Shown here piece after piece: positions 6,226 to 13,493 of a stretch of 14,953 bases of DNA. The notes beneath the pieces are model-generated. The model saw nothing but the letters and a program-made list of their open reading frames with translations, was not told the DNA's origin and searched no databases. The stretch's first letter is position 1. Each line of letters starts with the position of its first letter. Position numbers and translations under genes: made by a program. This DNA comes from Subdoligranulum sp. CAG:314 (GTDB lineage: Bacteria; Bacillota; Clostridia; Christensenellales; CAG-314), in assembly GCA_000437915.1 (NCBI GenBank), contig FR900986.1:1-14953 (forward strand), read 5' to 3'.

Positions 6226-7137
6226 ATGCAAAACGGCGTTTTGTTCGGTATTTTAATGACATTGCTCAATCAGAAGCGGGCCTCGGCGACGGAGCTTGCA
6301 GCCAAATACGAGCTTTCGCCGCGCACAATCAACAGATATATAGACGCGCTCGGCGAAGCGGGCATTCCCATCGTTTCCGTGTCGGGCAGGCACGGCGGCT
6401 TTGAAATTATGGACAGCTTCCGTCTGGAAGCGGCTTATTTCACGGCGGGAGAATACGAGCGTCTGATTGAATCGGTCAAAGGCTTTTCGGGAGACGAAAT
6501 GGCGCAAAAACTCGAAGAAAAACTCAAAAGCCTTTCCAAATCCGTTTCCGACGACTTTTTTCTCGCGTCGGACAAGCTTGTTGTTTTCAACTCCGACAAC
6601 AAAAGCCTGCTCGGAAAGCTGCAAACGGTAAAGGACGCGCTCAAAAAAAATCTCGTTCTCGACATAGATTATCACGCGGCGGAGGGCAATATCGGAAAAC
6701 GCAGGATTGAGCCTCTGTGTCTCTATTTGAGAGACGGGCAGTGGTACGTCTACGCCTTTTGCAGGCTCAGAGAGGATTTCAGATTTTTCAAGCTCAACCG
6801 CATTTTCGGCTGTACGAAAACGCAGGAAAAATTTTCGCCCCGCCCCTTTGACGGCAGGCTCGCCGATTTCAACGAAAGAAAGTCGCCTAGAACGGATGTC
6901 ACCATTGCGTTCAAGCCAAACGTCCTTGCCGAGGTGGAAGAGTGGCTGGGCGTCGAAAACGTGGTAAAAAGCAAGGACGGCAACGGCTATTGGGGCTTCG
7001 GAAGCTTCCCCTACGACAAAATGCTCGTGAGCAAAATTATGGGCTTCGGTTCCAACGTCAAGGTGCTGCGTCCCGCAAAGCTTGTTTCGGAAATCAGGAA
7101 AATCGCAAAAAACATTTCGGAGCTGTATTCTTTGTAA
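6226..7137 (+). CDS. HTH/WYL-domain transcriptional regulator (YafY/DeoR-like)
   Basis: This is a predicted DNA-binding regulator of 303 residues. The frame is open 64 codons further upstream, but that stretch contains the promoter; the start chosen is ATG 6226 with AGGGGAAAG just before it. Residues about 4-60 form a winged helix-turn-helix (LNQKRASATELAAKYELSPR, then TINRYIDALGEAGIPIV and GGF). Residues about 135-195 are the WYL domain (RRIEPLCLYLRDGQWYVYAF, FFKLNRI), a ligand-sensing fold often linked to nucleotides or nucleic-acid signals. Residues about 222-300 match the C-terminal WCX extension. It is divergent from the small ORF-murG unit, and its promoter contains a dyad, both usual for self-regulation. 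The ligand and wider targets are unknown. Confidence 0.9.
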   Translation: MQNGVLFGILMTLLNQKRASATELAAKYELSPRTINRYIDALGEAGIPIVSVSGRHGGFEIMDSFRLEAAYFTAGEYERLIESVKGFSGDEMAQKLEEKLKSLSKSVSDDFFLASDKLVVFNSDNKSLLGKLQTVKDALKKNLVLDIDYHAAEGNIGKRRIEPLCLYLRDGQWYVYAFCRLREDFRFFKLNRIFGCTKTQEKFSPRPFDGRLADFNERKSPRTDVTIAFKPNVLAEVEEWLGVENVVKSKDGNGYWGFGSFPYDKMLVSKIMGFGSNVKVLRPAKLVSEIRKIAKNISELYSL

Positions 7138-7267
7138 GTTTCTTTTGCAGGAAAAAAGGAAGAATTTAATTCAACGGCTGCGACAGGACGGCGACACGCT
7201 TGTTTCGGCAAGTTTTAAAGAATGCTTTTGCGGGGGCAAACTCAACGGGTAAAATAAAAAAAATTGC

Positions 7268-7298
7268 AAAAAAAAACGGAGCCGCGCGGCTCCGTTTT
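7268..7298 (-). terminator. Strong terminator of the yhiN-tdh-kbl operon, possibly shared with the WYL gene
   Basis: A 26-base perfect palindrome (7273-7298, core CGGAGCCGCGCGGCTCCG) is followed on the minus strand by nine Ts (7268-7276). It lies 16 bases beyond the kbl stop. On the plus strand only four Ts follow, so it would act more weakly for the convergent WYL gene, which ends 135 bases upstream. Confidence 0.92.
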
Positions 7299-7314
7299 CG
7301 CTTGTCGTTTATTG

Positions 7315-8499
7315 TTAAAATTTCAATTCCTCTCTCACGTCGGCAAACGCCTTTACGCATTTGTCTATGTCCGCTTTGCTGTGGGCGGCGGACATCTGAG
7401 TTCTTATACGCGCCTTGTCTTTTGGCACGACGGGATAGTAGAAGCCTATGACGTAAATACCCTTTTGCAGCATTCTGTCCGCAACCTTTTGACTGAGCAC
7501 CGCGTCGTAAAGCATAACGGGGATGATGGCGTGGTCTTTGCCTGCAAGCTCAAAGCCCCTCTTGCTCATTTCGCTGCGGAAATACGCCGCGTTTTCCATA
7601 ACCTTGTCGCGCAGAGACGTGTCGCGCGTGAGCATTTCGATAACTTTGAGCGTCGTGGCGCAAATCGCGGGAGCCACGGTATTGGAAAACAGATAAGGAC
7701 GGCTGCGCTGTCTCAAAAGGTCGATTATTTCTTTTCTGCCGCTTGTAAAACCGCCGCTCGCGCCGCCAAGAGCCTTTCCGAACGTGCCCGTGATTATGTC
7801 AACGCGTCCCTCGACGCCGCAATATTCGTGCGTGCCGCGTCCCTTTGCGCCCACAAATCCGGTAGCGTGGCTGTCGTCCACAACGACAATGGCATTGTAT
7901 TTTTCCGCAAGAGAGCAGATTCCCTGCAAGTCGGCAATTATGCCGTCCATGGAAAACACACCGTCTGTGACGATGACTTTCTGCTCCGCGCCTTCCGCGT
8001 CGGCTTTTTTAAGCTGCACTTCAAGGTCTGCCATGTCGTTGTTGGCGTAACGGTATTTTTTCGCCTTGGCAAGACGCACTCCGTCGATGATGCTCGCGTG
8101 GTTAAGCGCGTCGGAAATAATCGCGTCTTTTTCCGTCGTTATGGTTTCAAACAGACCGCCGTTTGCGTCGAAACAGCTGCTGTAAAGGATTGTGTCCTCC
8201 GTGCCGAGAAATTCGGACAACGCGTGCTCCAACTCCTTGTGCACCGTCTGCGTGCCGCAGATAAAACGCACGCTTGACATACCGTAGCCGTATTTCCCGT
8301 AAGAGTCGCGCGCCGCTTTCATCAGCTCGGGGTTGTTGGCAAGCCCGAGGTAATTGTTGGCGCAGAAATTGAGCACTCCCTTAGCCTTGGTGGTGTCGAT
8401 TAACGCGCTCTGCTGCGTCGTAATTACGCGCTCCTCCTTCCACAGTCCCGCATCTTTTATTTCGTCCAGAATTTTTTGGTATCTTTGTCTGTCAATCAT
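7315..8499 (-). CDS. kbl: Glycine C-acetyltransferase (2-amino-3-ketobutyrate CoA ligase)
   Basis: This 394-residue PLP enzyme of the alpha-oxoamine synthase family cleaves 2-amino-3-ketobutyrate with CoA into glycine and acetyl-CoA. The start at ATG 8499 is chosen because AGGGGAAAT sits 8 bases before it and gives the standard family length; an upstream in-frame ATG would add eight residues and overlap tdh. Visible motifs are NNYLGL (48-53), GTQTVHKELEHALSEFLGTE (82-101), VVVDDSHATGF (206-215) and the PLP-lysine site TGTFGKALGG (238-246) with Lys242. It follows tdh by 14 bases, so the two steps of threonine breakdown are made together. All catalytic elements look intact. Confidence 0.96.
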   Translation of the reverse strand: MIDRQRYQKILDEIKDAGLWKEERVITTQQSALIDTTKAKGVLNFCANNYLGLANNPELMKAARDSYGKYGYGMSSVRFICGTQTVHKELEHALSEFLGTEDTILYSSCFDANGGLFETITTEKDAIISDALNHASIIDGVRLAKAKKYRYANNDMADLEVQLKKADAEGAEQKVIVTDGVFSMDGIIADLQGICSLAEKYNAIVVVDDSHATGFVGAKGRGTHEYCGVEGRVDIITGTFGKALGGASGGFTSGRKEIIDLLRQRSRPYLFSNTVAPAICATTLKVIEMLTRDTSLRDKVMENAAYFRSEMSKRGFELAGKDHAIIPVMLYDAVLSQKVADRMLQKGIYVIGFYYPVVPKDKARIRTQMSAAHSKADIDKCVKAFADVREELKF

Positions 8500-8513
8500 T
8501 TTTATTTCCCCTT

Positions 8514-9551
8514 TTAAGCCCAATTCAGTATAATCTTGCCGCTTTTGCCGCCGTTCATCTTTTCAAAGCCCTTTTCAAAATCGTGATAATCGAATTCGTC
8601 CGTTATTATCCTCGAAATATCAAGTCCGCTTTTGAGCATGGCGGTCATTTTGTGCCAGGTTTCAAACATTTCCCTGCCGTAAATGCCCTTGATTTGCATA
8701 CTGCCGAAAATAACCTTGTTCCAATCTATCTGAACGGAGTTCGACAAAAGACCAAGCAGAGCGATTTTGCCGCCCGTAATCATATTGTCCAGCATCTGAT
8801 TGAAAGCAATGCCGCTTCCGCTCATTTCATAGCCTACGTCAAAGCCCTCCGTCATGTCCAGCTCGCGCTGCACCTGCTTCAAATCGACGGTTTTGGTGTT
8901 GACCGTCACCACTCCCGGCACGACGTTTTTCGCAAGCTCGAGTCTGTAATCTGAAATGTCGGTCAAAACGACGTTCTTTGCTCCGACGTGCTTGCAGATT
9001 GCCGCCGCCATGATTCCTATAGGACCGGCGCCCGTTATCAGCACGTCCTCGCCTACGAGGTCATAGGACAGCGCGGTATGAGTGGCGTTGCCGTAAGGGT
9101 CGAAGATTGCGTACATTCTTTCGTCGATTGATTTGTCGCAAAGCCACAGGTTGCTTATAGGAATTGACGCATATTCGGCAAAAATTCCGTCGCGGTTGAC
9201 GCCTATGCCCATTGTGTTGGGACAAAGATGTCTGCGTCCGGCGCGGCAGTTGCGGCAGGAGCCGCATACGACGTGCCCTTCGGCGCTGACCAAATCGCCG
9301 ACCTTGAAAGCCTTGTTGTGCGCCCCTTTCATTTCCACAATCTCTCCCACAAATTCGTGCCCGATTGTCATGGGCGGTTTGATTGTGTTCTGCGACCACT
9401 CGTCCCAATTGTAAATATGCACGTCCGTGCCGCAAATCGCGGTTTTGTGAATCTTCACAAGAGCGTCGCCGTCGCTCAGCACAGGCACGTCCTTGCGAAC
9501 CAGCTCCAGCCCCTTTTGAGGCGCCGGCTTGATAATCGCGTCCATTTTCAT
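8514..9551 (-). CDS. tdh: L-threonine 3-dehydrogenase (zinc, medium-chain family)
   Basis: This enzyme of 345 residues oxidises L-threonine with NAD+ to 2-amino-3-ketobutyrate, the substrate of the next gene's product. The start is ATG 9551, behind GAGGT at an 8-base spacing. Catalytic zinc ligands are in ICGTDVHIYNWDEWSQ (Cys40) and GHEF (His65, Glu66). The structural zinc lobe is CGSCRNCRAGRRHLC (Cys96, 99, 102, 110). The NAD-binding Rossmann motif is GAGPIG (174-179), and TDISDYRLELAK follows. The HIYNWDEWSQ segment is typical of Tdh rather than of general alcohol or sorbitol dehydrogenases. It lies 27 bases after the flavoprotein gene and 14 before kbl, in one operon. Confidence 0.96.
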   Translation of the reverse strand: MKMDAIIKPAPQKGLELVRKDVPVLSDGDALVKIHKTAICGTDVHIYNWDEWSQNTIKPPMTIGHEFVGEIVEMKGAHNKAFKVGDLVSAEGHVVCGSCRNCRAGRRHLCPNTMGIGVNRDGIFAEYASIPISNLWLCDKSIDERMYAIFDPYGNATHTALSYDLVGEDVLITGAGPIGIMAAAICKHVGAKNVVLTDISDYRLELAKNVVPGVVTVNTKTVDLKQVQRELDMTEGFDVGYEMSGSGIAFNQMLDNMITGGKIALLGLLSNSVQIDWNKVIFGSMQIKGIYGREMFETWHKMTAMLKSGLDISRIITDEFDYHDFEKGFEKMNGGKSGKIILNWA

Positions 9552-9578
9552 TTATGTATACCTCTGTGAGAAATATTT

Positions 9579-10727
9579 TCAAATCCTGTCGGCAGCCGCA
9601 AGCGCCGACGCAAAGGCAAAAGCCAGATTGTAGCCGCCGCACAATCCGTCCATGTTGAGAGCCTCGCCCACAACAACCGTCCCGTCGGGAAGCGCAAGTC
9701 CCTCGTCGAGACAATTTACGTCTACGCCGCCGCACGTGACCTGAGACATCTCGTAAGACATGGTGACGGCATTGGAAAAAATATGTTTTTTTGCGGAGCG
9801 TGCAAGCTCCGCGGCGGTGAAACAGCGCGCGCGGCGCGCTATTTGGTCGGCAAGCTTGCCTTGCAGCAGTCCGCGGAAAACTCCGTCCCTGCCTGCGCCG
9901 CAGCTTAGACGGTATTCCAATTCCTCGTTAAGGCGGCAAAAATCCAAAAACGGCAGAAAATCCACTTCCAAATCATACTTTTCGGAAATGCCCGCAACGC
10001 GTTCGCGCGCTATCAACGCGGACAAATCGAACATCATAATGCCGCTTAAACCGAAATCCCTGAACTGAATTTCTCCCTCCTGCACGCCAAGCCGCCTGCT
10101 TCCCGACAGCAACGCCCCCCTTGCCTTGACGCGGACACCTCCTATGCCCTTCAACGGATTGTCCACTTTCAGAGGCGTCAGAGAAGGCTCCGTGCGCGTC
10201 AGATATTTGCCGTCGACAAATCTGTCGAGACGGGGGTTTTCGGTCTGAGAACCGCTTCCGCAGGCTAAAACGACCTTGTCGAACTCCCCGCCGTCGCCGT
10301 CGGAGCAAACGACGGTAAATTTCCCTCTTGTTTTTTCTATTCTTTCTACGGCGGCGAAACGGCTTTTCACACCCTCGCGCAAAAGAGCGAAGCGCAGGCA
10401 GTCCACCACCGTGGACGCCGTTTCCGTGACGGGATAAATCCTCCCTCTCTCGTCAGGCTCGGTTAGAAACAAGCCCGTGCTTTTGAGAAAGCTTTCGATG
10501 CGGCTTTTGGGCACAAGCGTGAAAATTTTTTCCGCAAAACGCGCGTCGTTGTAGACGGAAAAGGAAAGCTCCGCGTTCAAAAGATTGCATCTGCCGCCTC
10601 CTGTCGCGCACAGCTTTTTTCCCACGCGGCCGTGTCTTTCGTACAAGGTGACCTCGCCGCCTCTTCTCGCGCATTCTATTGCAAAAACCATACCGGACGC
10701 GCCGCCGCCGACAACCGCAGTTTTCAT
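9579..10727 (-). CDS. YhiN/HI0933-family FAD-dependent oxidoreductase
   Basis: This is a flavoprotein of 382 residues. The start at 10727 gives the canonical N-terminus MKTAVVGGGASGMVFAIECA; longer in-frame openings would run through the promoters and the pyrophosphatase terminator. The dinucleotide-binding GGGASG (7-12) is followed by Glu30 and the family signature CATGGGRCNLLN (40-51). Near the C-terminus CGGVDVN and VGEALNMDGLCGGYNLAFAF form the second FAD-contact region. These features match the HI0933/YhiN group, for which no physiological reaction is established to my knowledge. It is the first gene of an operon with tdh and kbl, 27 bases before tdh. Whether it takes part in threonine breakdown is unknown, since YhiN genes occur in many contexts. 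AAAGG stands only two bases from the ATG. Confidence 0.9.
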   Translation of the reverse strand: MKTAVVGGGASGMVFAIECARRGGEVTLYERHGRVGKKLCATGGGRCNLLNAELSFSVYNDARFAEKIFTLVPKSRIESFLKSTGLFLTEPDERGRIYPVTETASTVVDCLRFALLREGVKSRFAAVERIEKTRGKFTVVCSDGDGGEFDKVVLACGSGSQTENPRLDRFVDGKYLTRTEPSLTPLKVDNPLKGIGGVRVKARGALLSGSRRLGVQEGEIQFRDFGLSGIMMFDLSALIARERVAGISEKYDLEVDFLPFLDFCRLNEELEYRLSCGAGRDGVFRGLLQGKLADQIARRARCFTAAELARSAKKHIFSNAVTMSYEMSQVTCGGVDVNCLDEGLALPDGTVVVGEALNMDGLCGGYNLAFAFASALAAADRI

Positions 10728-10734
10728 CGCCTTT

Positions 10735-10763
10735 ATTATACTCTCCCGCAGGAAAATTGTAAA
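10735..10763 (-). promoter_or_regulatory. Proximal sigma-A promoter of the yhiN-tdh-kbl operon
   Basis: TTTACA (10758-10763), 17 bases and TATAAT (10735-10740) on the minus strand. The -10 box ends seven bases before the yhiN ATG, so a transcript from here would have little or no leader. Confidence 0.7.
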
Positions 10764-10784
10764 CGGTTTTTCATTTTTTGTCAA
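10756..10784 (-). promoter_or_regulatory. Distal sigma-A promoter of the yhiN-tdh-kbl operon
   Basis: TTGACA (10779-10784), 17 bases and TACAAT (10756-10761). Its -10 box overlaps the -35 box of the proximal promoter. It would give a leader of about 20 bases. Confidence 0.7.
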
Positions 10785-10788
10785 ACGG

Positions 10789-10825
10789 AAAAATCCCCGC
10801 ACCGCCGATACAGGCGATACGGGGA
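10789..10825 (-). terminator. Intrinsic terminator of the inorganic pyrophosphatase gene
   Basis: On the minus strand TCCCCGTATCGCC pairs with GGCGGTGCGGGGA (two G-U wobbles, 6-base loop) and is followed by TTTTT. It lies 40 bases beyond the pyrophosphatase stop and just before the yhiN promoters, so it separates the two units. Confidence 0.88.
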
Positions 10826-10864
10826 CTTTCCAAGGAAGACATATAAATTCAAAAACAAAACACT

Positions 10865-11398
10865 TCAAGCCTGTTTGTGAACTTTCTCGTAAAATTCGAG
10901 GTAATCGGCAATTTTTTGTTTTGCCTCGTCGGCGTCGCAGATTTTGTTGACCGCCGTATTCTTTCCCTCGAGGGATTTGTAGACGGTGAAAAAGTGCATC
11001 ATTTCATCCGCCTTGTGGCTGGGCAGCTCGTATATGGATTTGTAGCTGCTGTAAGTAGGGTCGCCGAAAGGCACCGCGATAATTTTTTCGTCCAGATAAT
11101 TCTGGTCTACCATGGTAATCATGCCAATCGGATAACAGCGCACCGTGCAGTTTGTGTCTATCGGCTCGCTGCACAGCACAAGCACGTCGAGATGGTCTCC
11201 GTCCGCCGCCAATGTACGCGGAATAAGACCGTAGTTTGCGGGATAATGAGTGGACGTATAAAGAACTCTGTCAAGCAGAATATAACCCGTTTCCTTGTCA
11301 AGCTCGTATTTCATCTTGCTGCCCTTTGTTATCTCAATCAGCACGATGAAATCGTTGGGCGTTATTCTCTCCTTTCTTATACTGTCAATCGCAACCAT
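10865..11398 (-). CDS. ppa: Family I inorganic pyrophosphatase
   Basis: This 177-residue cytoplasmic enzyme hydrolyses pyrophosphate to two phosphates with Mg2+. The start ATG 11398 has GAGGT six bases upstream and its own consensus promoter. All residues known for the E. coli enzyme have counterparts at nearly the same numbers: Glu22, Lys30, Glu32, Arg44, Tyr56, Asp66, Asp68, Asp71, Asp98, Asp103 and Lys105, with a Tyr-Lys pair in FFTVYKSLEG. The signature loop reads DGDHLDVLVL, with His where Pro or Glu is usual, a minor substitution. The LDRVLYTSTHYPANYGLIP segment is diagnostic. It is transcribed alone, divergently from the aspartokinase gene. Confidence 0.95.
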   Translation of the reverse strand: MVAIDSIRKERITPNDFIVLIEITKGSKMKYELDKETGYILLDRVLYTSTHYPANYGLIPRTLAADGDHLDVLVLCSEPIDTNCTVRCYPIGMITMVDQNYLDEKIIAVPFGDPTYSSYKSIYELPSHKADEMMHFFTVYKSLEGKNTAVNKICDADEAKQKIADYLEFYEKVHKQA

Positions 11399-11418
11399 AA
11401 TAAAACCTCGTTTTCTAT

Positions 11419-11447
11419 AATATATTGTATCGGATACGGTTTGTCAA
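11419..11447 (-). promoter_or_regulatory. Sigma-A promoter of ppa with a palindromic spacer
   Basis: TTGACA (11442-11447), 17 bases and TATATT (11419-11424), one mismatch from consensus. The spacer contains the perfect odd palindrome GTATCGGATAC (11427-11437), a possible operator. Confidence 0.85.
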
Positions 11448-11461
11448 GGGTTTTGACCAAA

Positions 11462-11498
11462 AAATATGAATTTTGTTCATGTTTTTTTATTCATATTT
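11462..11498. promoter_or_regulatory. 9+9 inverted repeat upstream of the aspartokinase gene
   Basis: AAATATGAA (11462-11470) and TTCATATTT (11490-11498) form a perfect inverted repeat around 19 T-rich bases, starting 14 bases upstream of the ppa -35 box and ending 22 bases before the aspartokinase start. No clear sigma-A promoter for the aspartokinase is visible beside it. It may be an operator or a leader hairpin. Confidence 0.4.
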
Positions 11499-11520
11499 CA
11501 CCGTACACGGAATGTTTGTG

Positions 11521-12714
11521 ATGTTTGTATGTAAATTCGGCGGCACGGCACTGTCTGATGCGCAAAATGTAAAAAAAGTCATTAAAATAATCAAAAGCGA
11601 CAAGGCAAGACGTTTCGTTGTCGTTTCCGCAATGGGAAAAGCCTATGTTAAGGACAGAAAGGTTACCGACGTGCTTTGCGACTGTTTTTTCGAGCTGAAC
11701 GAAACGGGAAGTATGAAAAGCTGGGACTTTGTGGCGAATAAATATCTGTCGCTCGCCGAAAAACTCGACGCCCCCGTCGATATGCGGGCGCTGCTAAAAA
11801 ACGTAAGAGAGCAAATCCTTGCCGCTCCATACAGGGATTTCGTCGTGTCGCGCGGAGAATATCTGTCCGCAAAGCTTTTGTCGGCAGCGCTCGGCTTCCG
11901 CTACATCGAGGCTGCGGAGGTCGTGCGCTTTTTCCCCGACGGCGCACTTAATTTGGCGGAAAGCGAAAGACTGCTGGCGGAATCGGCAAAAAACTGCTCA
12001 AAAGGCTGCGTTATGGGAGGCTTTTACGGCAGCGACGGCATGAGAACGGTTACTTTTCCGCGCGGAGGAAGCGACATTTCGGGAGCGGTGGCGGCTGCCG
12101 CGCTGAACGCGGAAATATACGAAAACTGGACGGACGTGGACGGCTTTTTCGCCGCCGACCCCTCTATGGTTTTTTCGCCCCGCCTTGTTCCGTGCCTTTC
12201 CTACGAACAGCTGCGCATACTTTCTTCGCTCGGCGCAAGAGTTTTGCACAGTGATTCAGTTTTGCCCGTCTGCGCAAAAAATATTCCGATTAACATAAGG
12301 AATTTTTATAAGCCCCACCTTGACGGAAGCATGATTGTGCCCGTTTCCGCCTCGGGGAGACGGATATGCGGGATAGTTTCCGAAACGGTATACAAGTATT
12401 CTTTTTCGGGAAGCTTTTACCTCCCTCCCAAAGCGTCCGTGCTTTTTCAGAGCGTCTCCCCCAAAGGCAGAATCTGCGTCACAAAACAAAGACTGCCCGC
12501 GGGCAGCGCCTCCTGCGGCTTCAAAGCGGAGCAAAAATGTCTTGTGGGAGCGGTCTTTCATCAATGCGCCGACATGGCGGAAAAAGCCTCCCGCGCGCTG
12601 TCTCAAAAAAACATAGGCTACGAAATTTTAAGCTGCGACAGGACTCTGCTGCTTTTGCTGACGGACAGCTCCGACAGAGTGGAAGCCGTCCGCGCGCTCA
12701 ACGATTTGGTGTGA
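11521..12714 (+). CDS. Monofunctional aspartokinase (aspartate kinase)
   Basis: This enzyme of 397 residues phosphorylates aspartate, the first step toward lysine, threonine, methionine and diaminopimelate. I chose ATG 11521, which gives MFVCKFGGTAL; ATG 11512 is possible, and further upstream codons lie in the inverted repeat. The ribosome site is weak (GGA). Motifs are KFGGTAL (5-11), VVVSAMGK (33-40), RGEYLSAKLL (111-120), FPRGGSDISG (179-188), NWTDVDGFFAADP (202-214) and LSSLGARVLHSDSV (234-247), then NIPINIRNFYKP. The roughly 115-residue regulatory end shows only degenerate ACT-like sequence, with runs such as CDRTLLLLLTD. It is a single-gene unit with its own terminator. Catalytic identity is secure; feedback properties cannot be read. 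Confidence 0.92.
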   Translation: MFVCKFGGTALSDAQNVKKVIKIIKSDKARRFVVVSAMGKAYVKDRKVTDVLCDCFFELNETGSMKSWDFVANKYLSLAEKLDAPVDMRALLKNVREQILAAPYRDFVVSRGEYLSAKLLSAALGFRYIEAAEVVRFFPDGALNLAESERLLAESAKNCSKGCVMGGFYGSDGMRTVTFPRGGSDISGAVAAAALNAEIYENWTDVDGFFAADPSMVFSPRLVPCLSYEQLRILSSLGARVLHSDSVLPVCAKNIPINIRNFYKPHLDGSMIVPVSASGRRICGIVSETVYKYSFSGSFYLPPKASVLFQSVSPKGRICVTKQRLPAGSASCGFKAEQKCLVGAVFHQCADMAEKASRALSQKNIGYEILSCDRTLLLLLTDSSDRVEAVRALNDLV

Positions 12715-12747
12715 TGAAAATCGGTTGCGTAAGAACAATTCAAAATT

Positions 12748-12779
12748 AAAGAGCGGACTAAAAAATGCCCGCTCTTTTT
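12748..12779 (+). terminator. Intrinsic terminator of the aspartokinase gene
   Basis: AAAGAGCGG (12748-12756) pairs with CCGCTCTTT (12769-12777) around a 12-base loop and is followed by Ts. It lies 33 bases after the stop. A weaker T-run on the other strand may also end the convergent nitroreductase transcript. Confidence 0.85.
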
Positions 12780-12812
12780 CCGAAATTTGTCGGAATCAAA
12801 TCTTGTTTTGTT

Positions 12813-13340
12813 TTACCTCACGCGATAAACCCAGTCGGGCTTTCTTTTCGGCGTATCGGGATAATCCCCGTCTACATAACCGAGAACGCAATGCCCTATT
12901 CCGATATATTCGCCCTCGACGCCTAAATTTTTCAGCCATTGCTTCCATTCGGGCATTTCAAATTCTTCTTTGGCTCTGTGCACCCAACAGCTGCCTATAC
13001 CGAGGTCGTGTGCGGCAAGCATAAGATTTCCCATCACAAGCGAGCCGTCGTAAATACCGTTTTCGCAACTTTTGTCCGCCAATACGATAAGGACGGCGGG
13101 CGCGCCGTAAAACGGGTCGAAATCTTCGTTCCAACCGCCTATTTTGCAGTTGACACGGGATAGCTTGTCTCTTGTTTCCCTGTTTGTGACGGCAACGATT
13201 ATAGGAGACTGTTTATTCATTCCCGTTGCGGCATAAGTGCCCGCCTCGATAATTTTATCCAAAATATCTTCCGGCACGGCGTCGCTTTTGAATTTTCTTA
13301 TGCTTCTGCGGCTTTTGATTTTATCGAGTAACTCTGACAT
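12813..13340 (-). CDS. Small nitroreductase-family flavoprotein
   Basis: A 175-residue NADH/NADPH-dependent FMN enzyme of the nitroreductase superfamily, short form. The start ATG 13340 follows GAGGTGAATT. The N-terminal FMN-phosphate motif RRSIRKF (11-17), the AGTYAATGMNKQSP segment (33-46) and DGSLVMGNLMLAAHDLGIGS (98-117) followed by CWVHR (118-122) are the usual landmarks, with PKRKP near the end. Such proteins reduce nitro compounds, quinones or unknown physiological acceptors, and the substrate cannot be deduced. It is a single gene with its own promoter and is convergent with the aspartokinase. Confidence 0.92.
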   Translation of the reverse strand: MSELLDKIKSRRSIRKFKSDAVPEDILDKIIEAGTYAATGMNKQSPIIVAVTNRETRDKLSRVNCKIGGWNEDFDPFYGAPAVLIVLADKSCENGIYDGSLVMGNLMLAAHDLGIGSCWVHRAKEEFEMPEWKQWLKNLGVEGEYIGIGHCVLGYVDGDYPDTPKRKPDWVYRVR

Positions 13341-13375
13341 AATTCACCTCGCTGAATTGCTTGTTTTTGTTTGTT

Positions 13376-13404
13376 ATTATATATCCGATTACCCGGAAAG
13401 TAAA
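13376..13404 (-). promoter_or_regulatory. Probable promoter of the nitroreductase gene
   Basis: TTTACT (13399-13404), 17 bases and TATAAT (13376-13381) on the minus strand, 35 bases before the start codon. The -35 match is moderate (4 of 6). Confidence 0.6.
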
Positions 13405-13410
13405 ATAAAT

Positions 13411-13439
13411 AAGCGCGCTGCCTTTTAGGCAGCGCGCTT
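13411..13439 (-). terminator. Terminator of the diaminopentanoate dehydrogenase-like gene
   Basis: A perfect 12-bp stem (AAGCGCGCTGCC with GGCAGCGCGCTT) around a 5-base loop lies 54 bases beyond the stop. On the minus strand it is followed by a broken T-rich tract (TTATTTATTTTA). It insulates the downstream nitroreductase promoter, which starts within this tract. Confidence 0.8.
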
Positions 13440-13493
13440 TTGCCTGTTGTTTTTTGCCGAAAGAACTCAATCAGTCAACGCGAAAACCGTCCT

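Noticed and set aside
7264..8277. 337-codon open frame on the plus strand opposite kbl
   Set aside because: It lies fully antisense to a clearly recognised enzyme, has no ribosome site, and its Arg/His/Val-rich composition is that of a mirror frame.
10728..10868. 47-codon N-terminal extension of the YhiN-family protein
   Set aside because: It passes through two promoters and the ppa terminator and overlaps the end of ppa; the family begins at the Rossmann motif.
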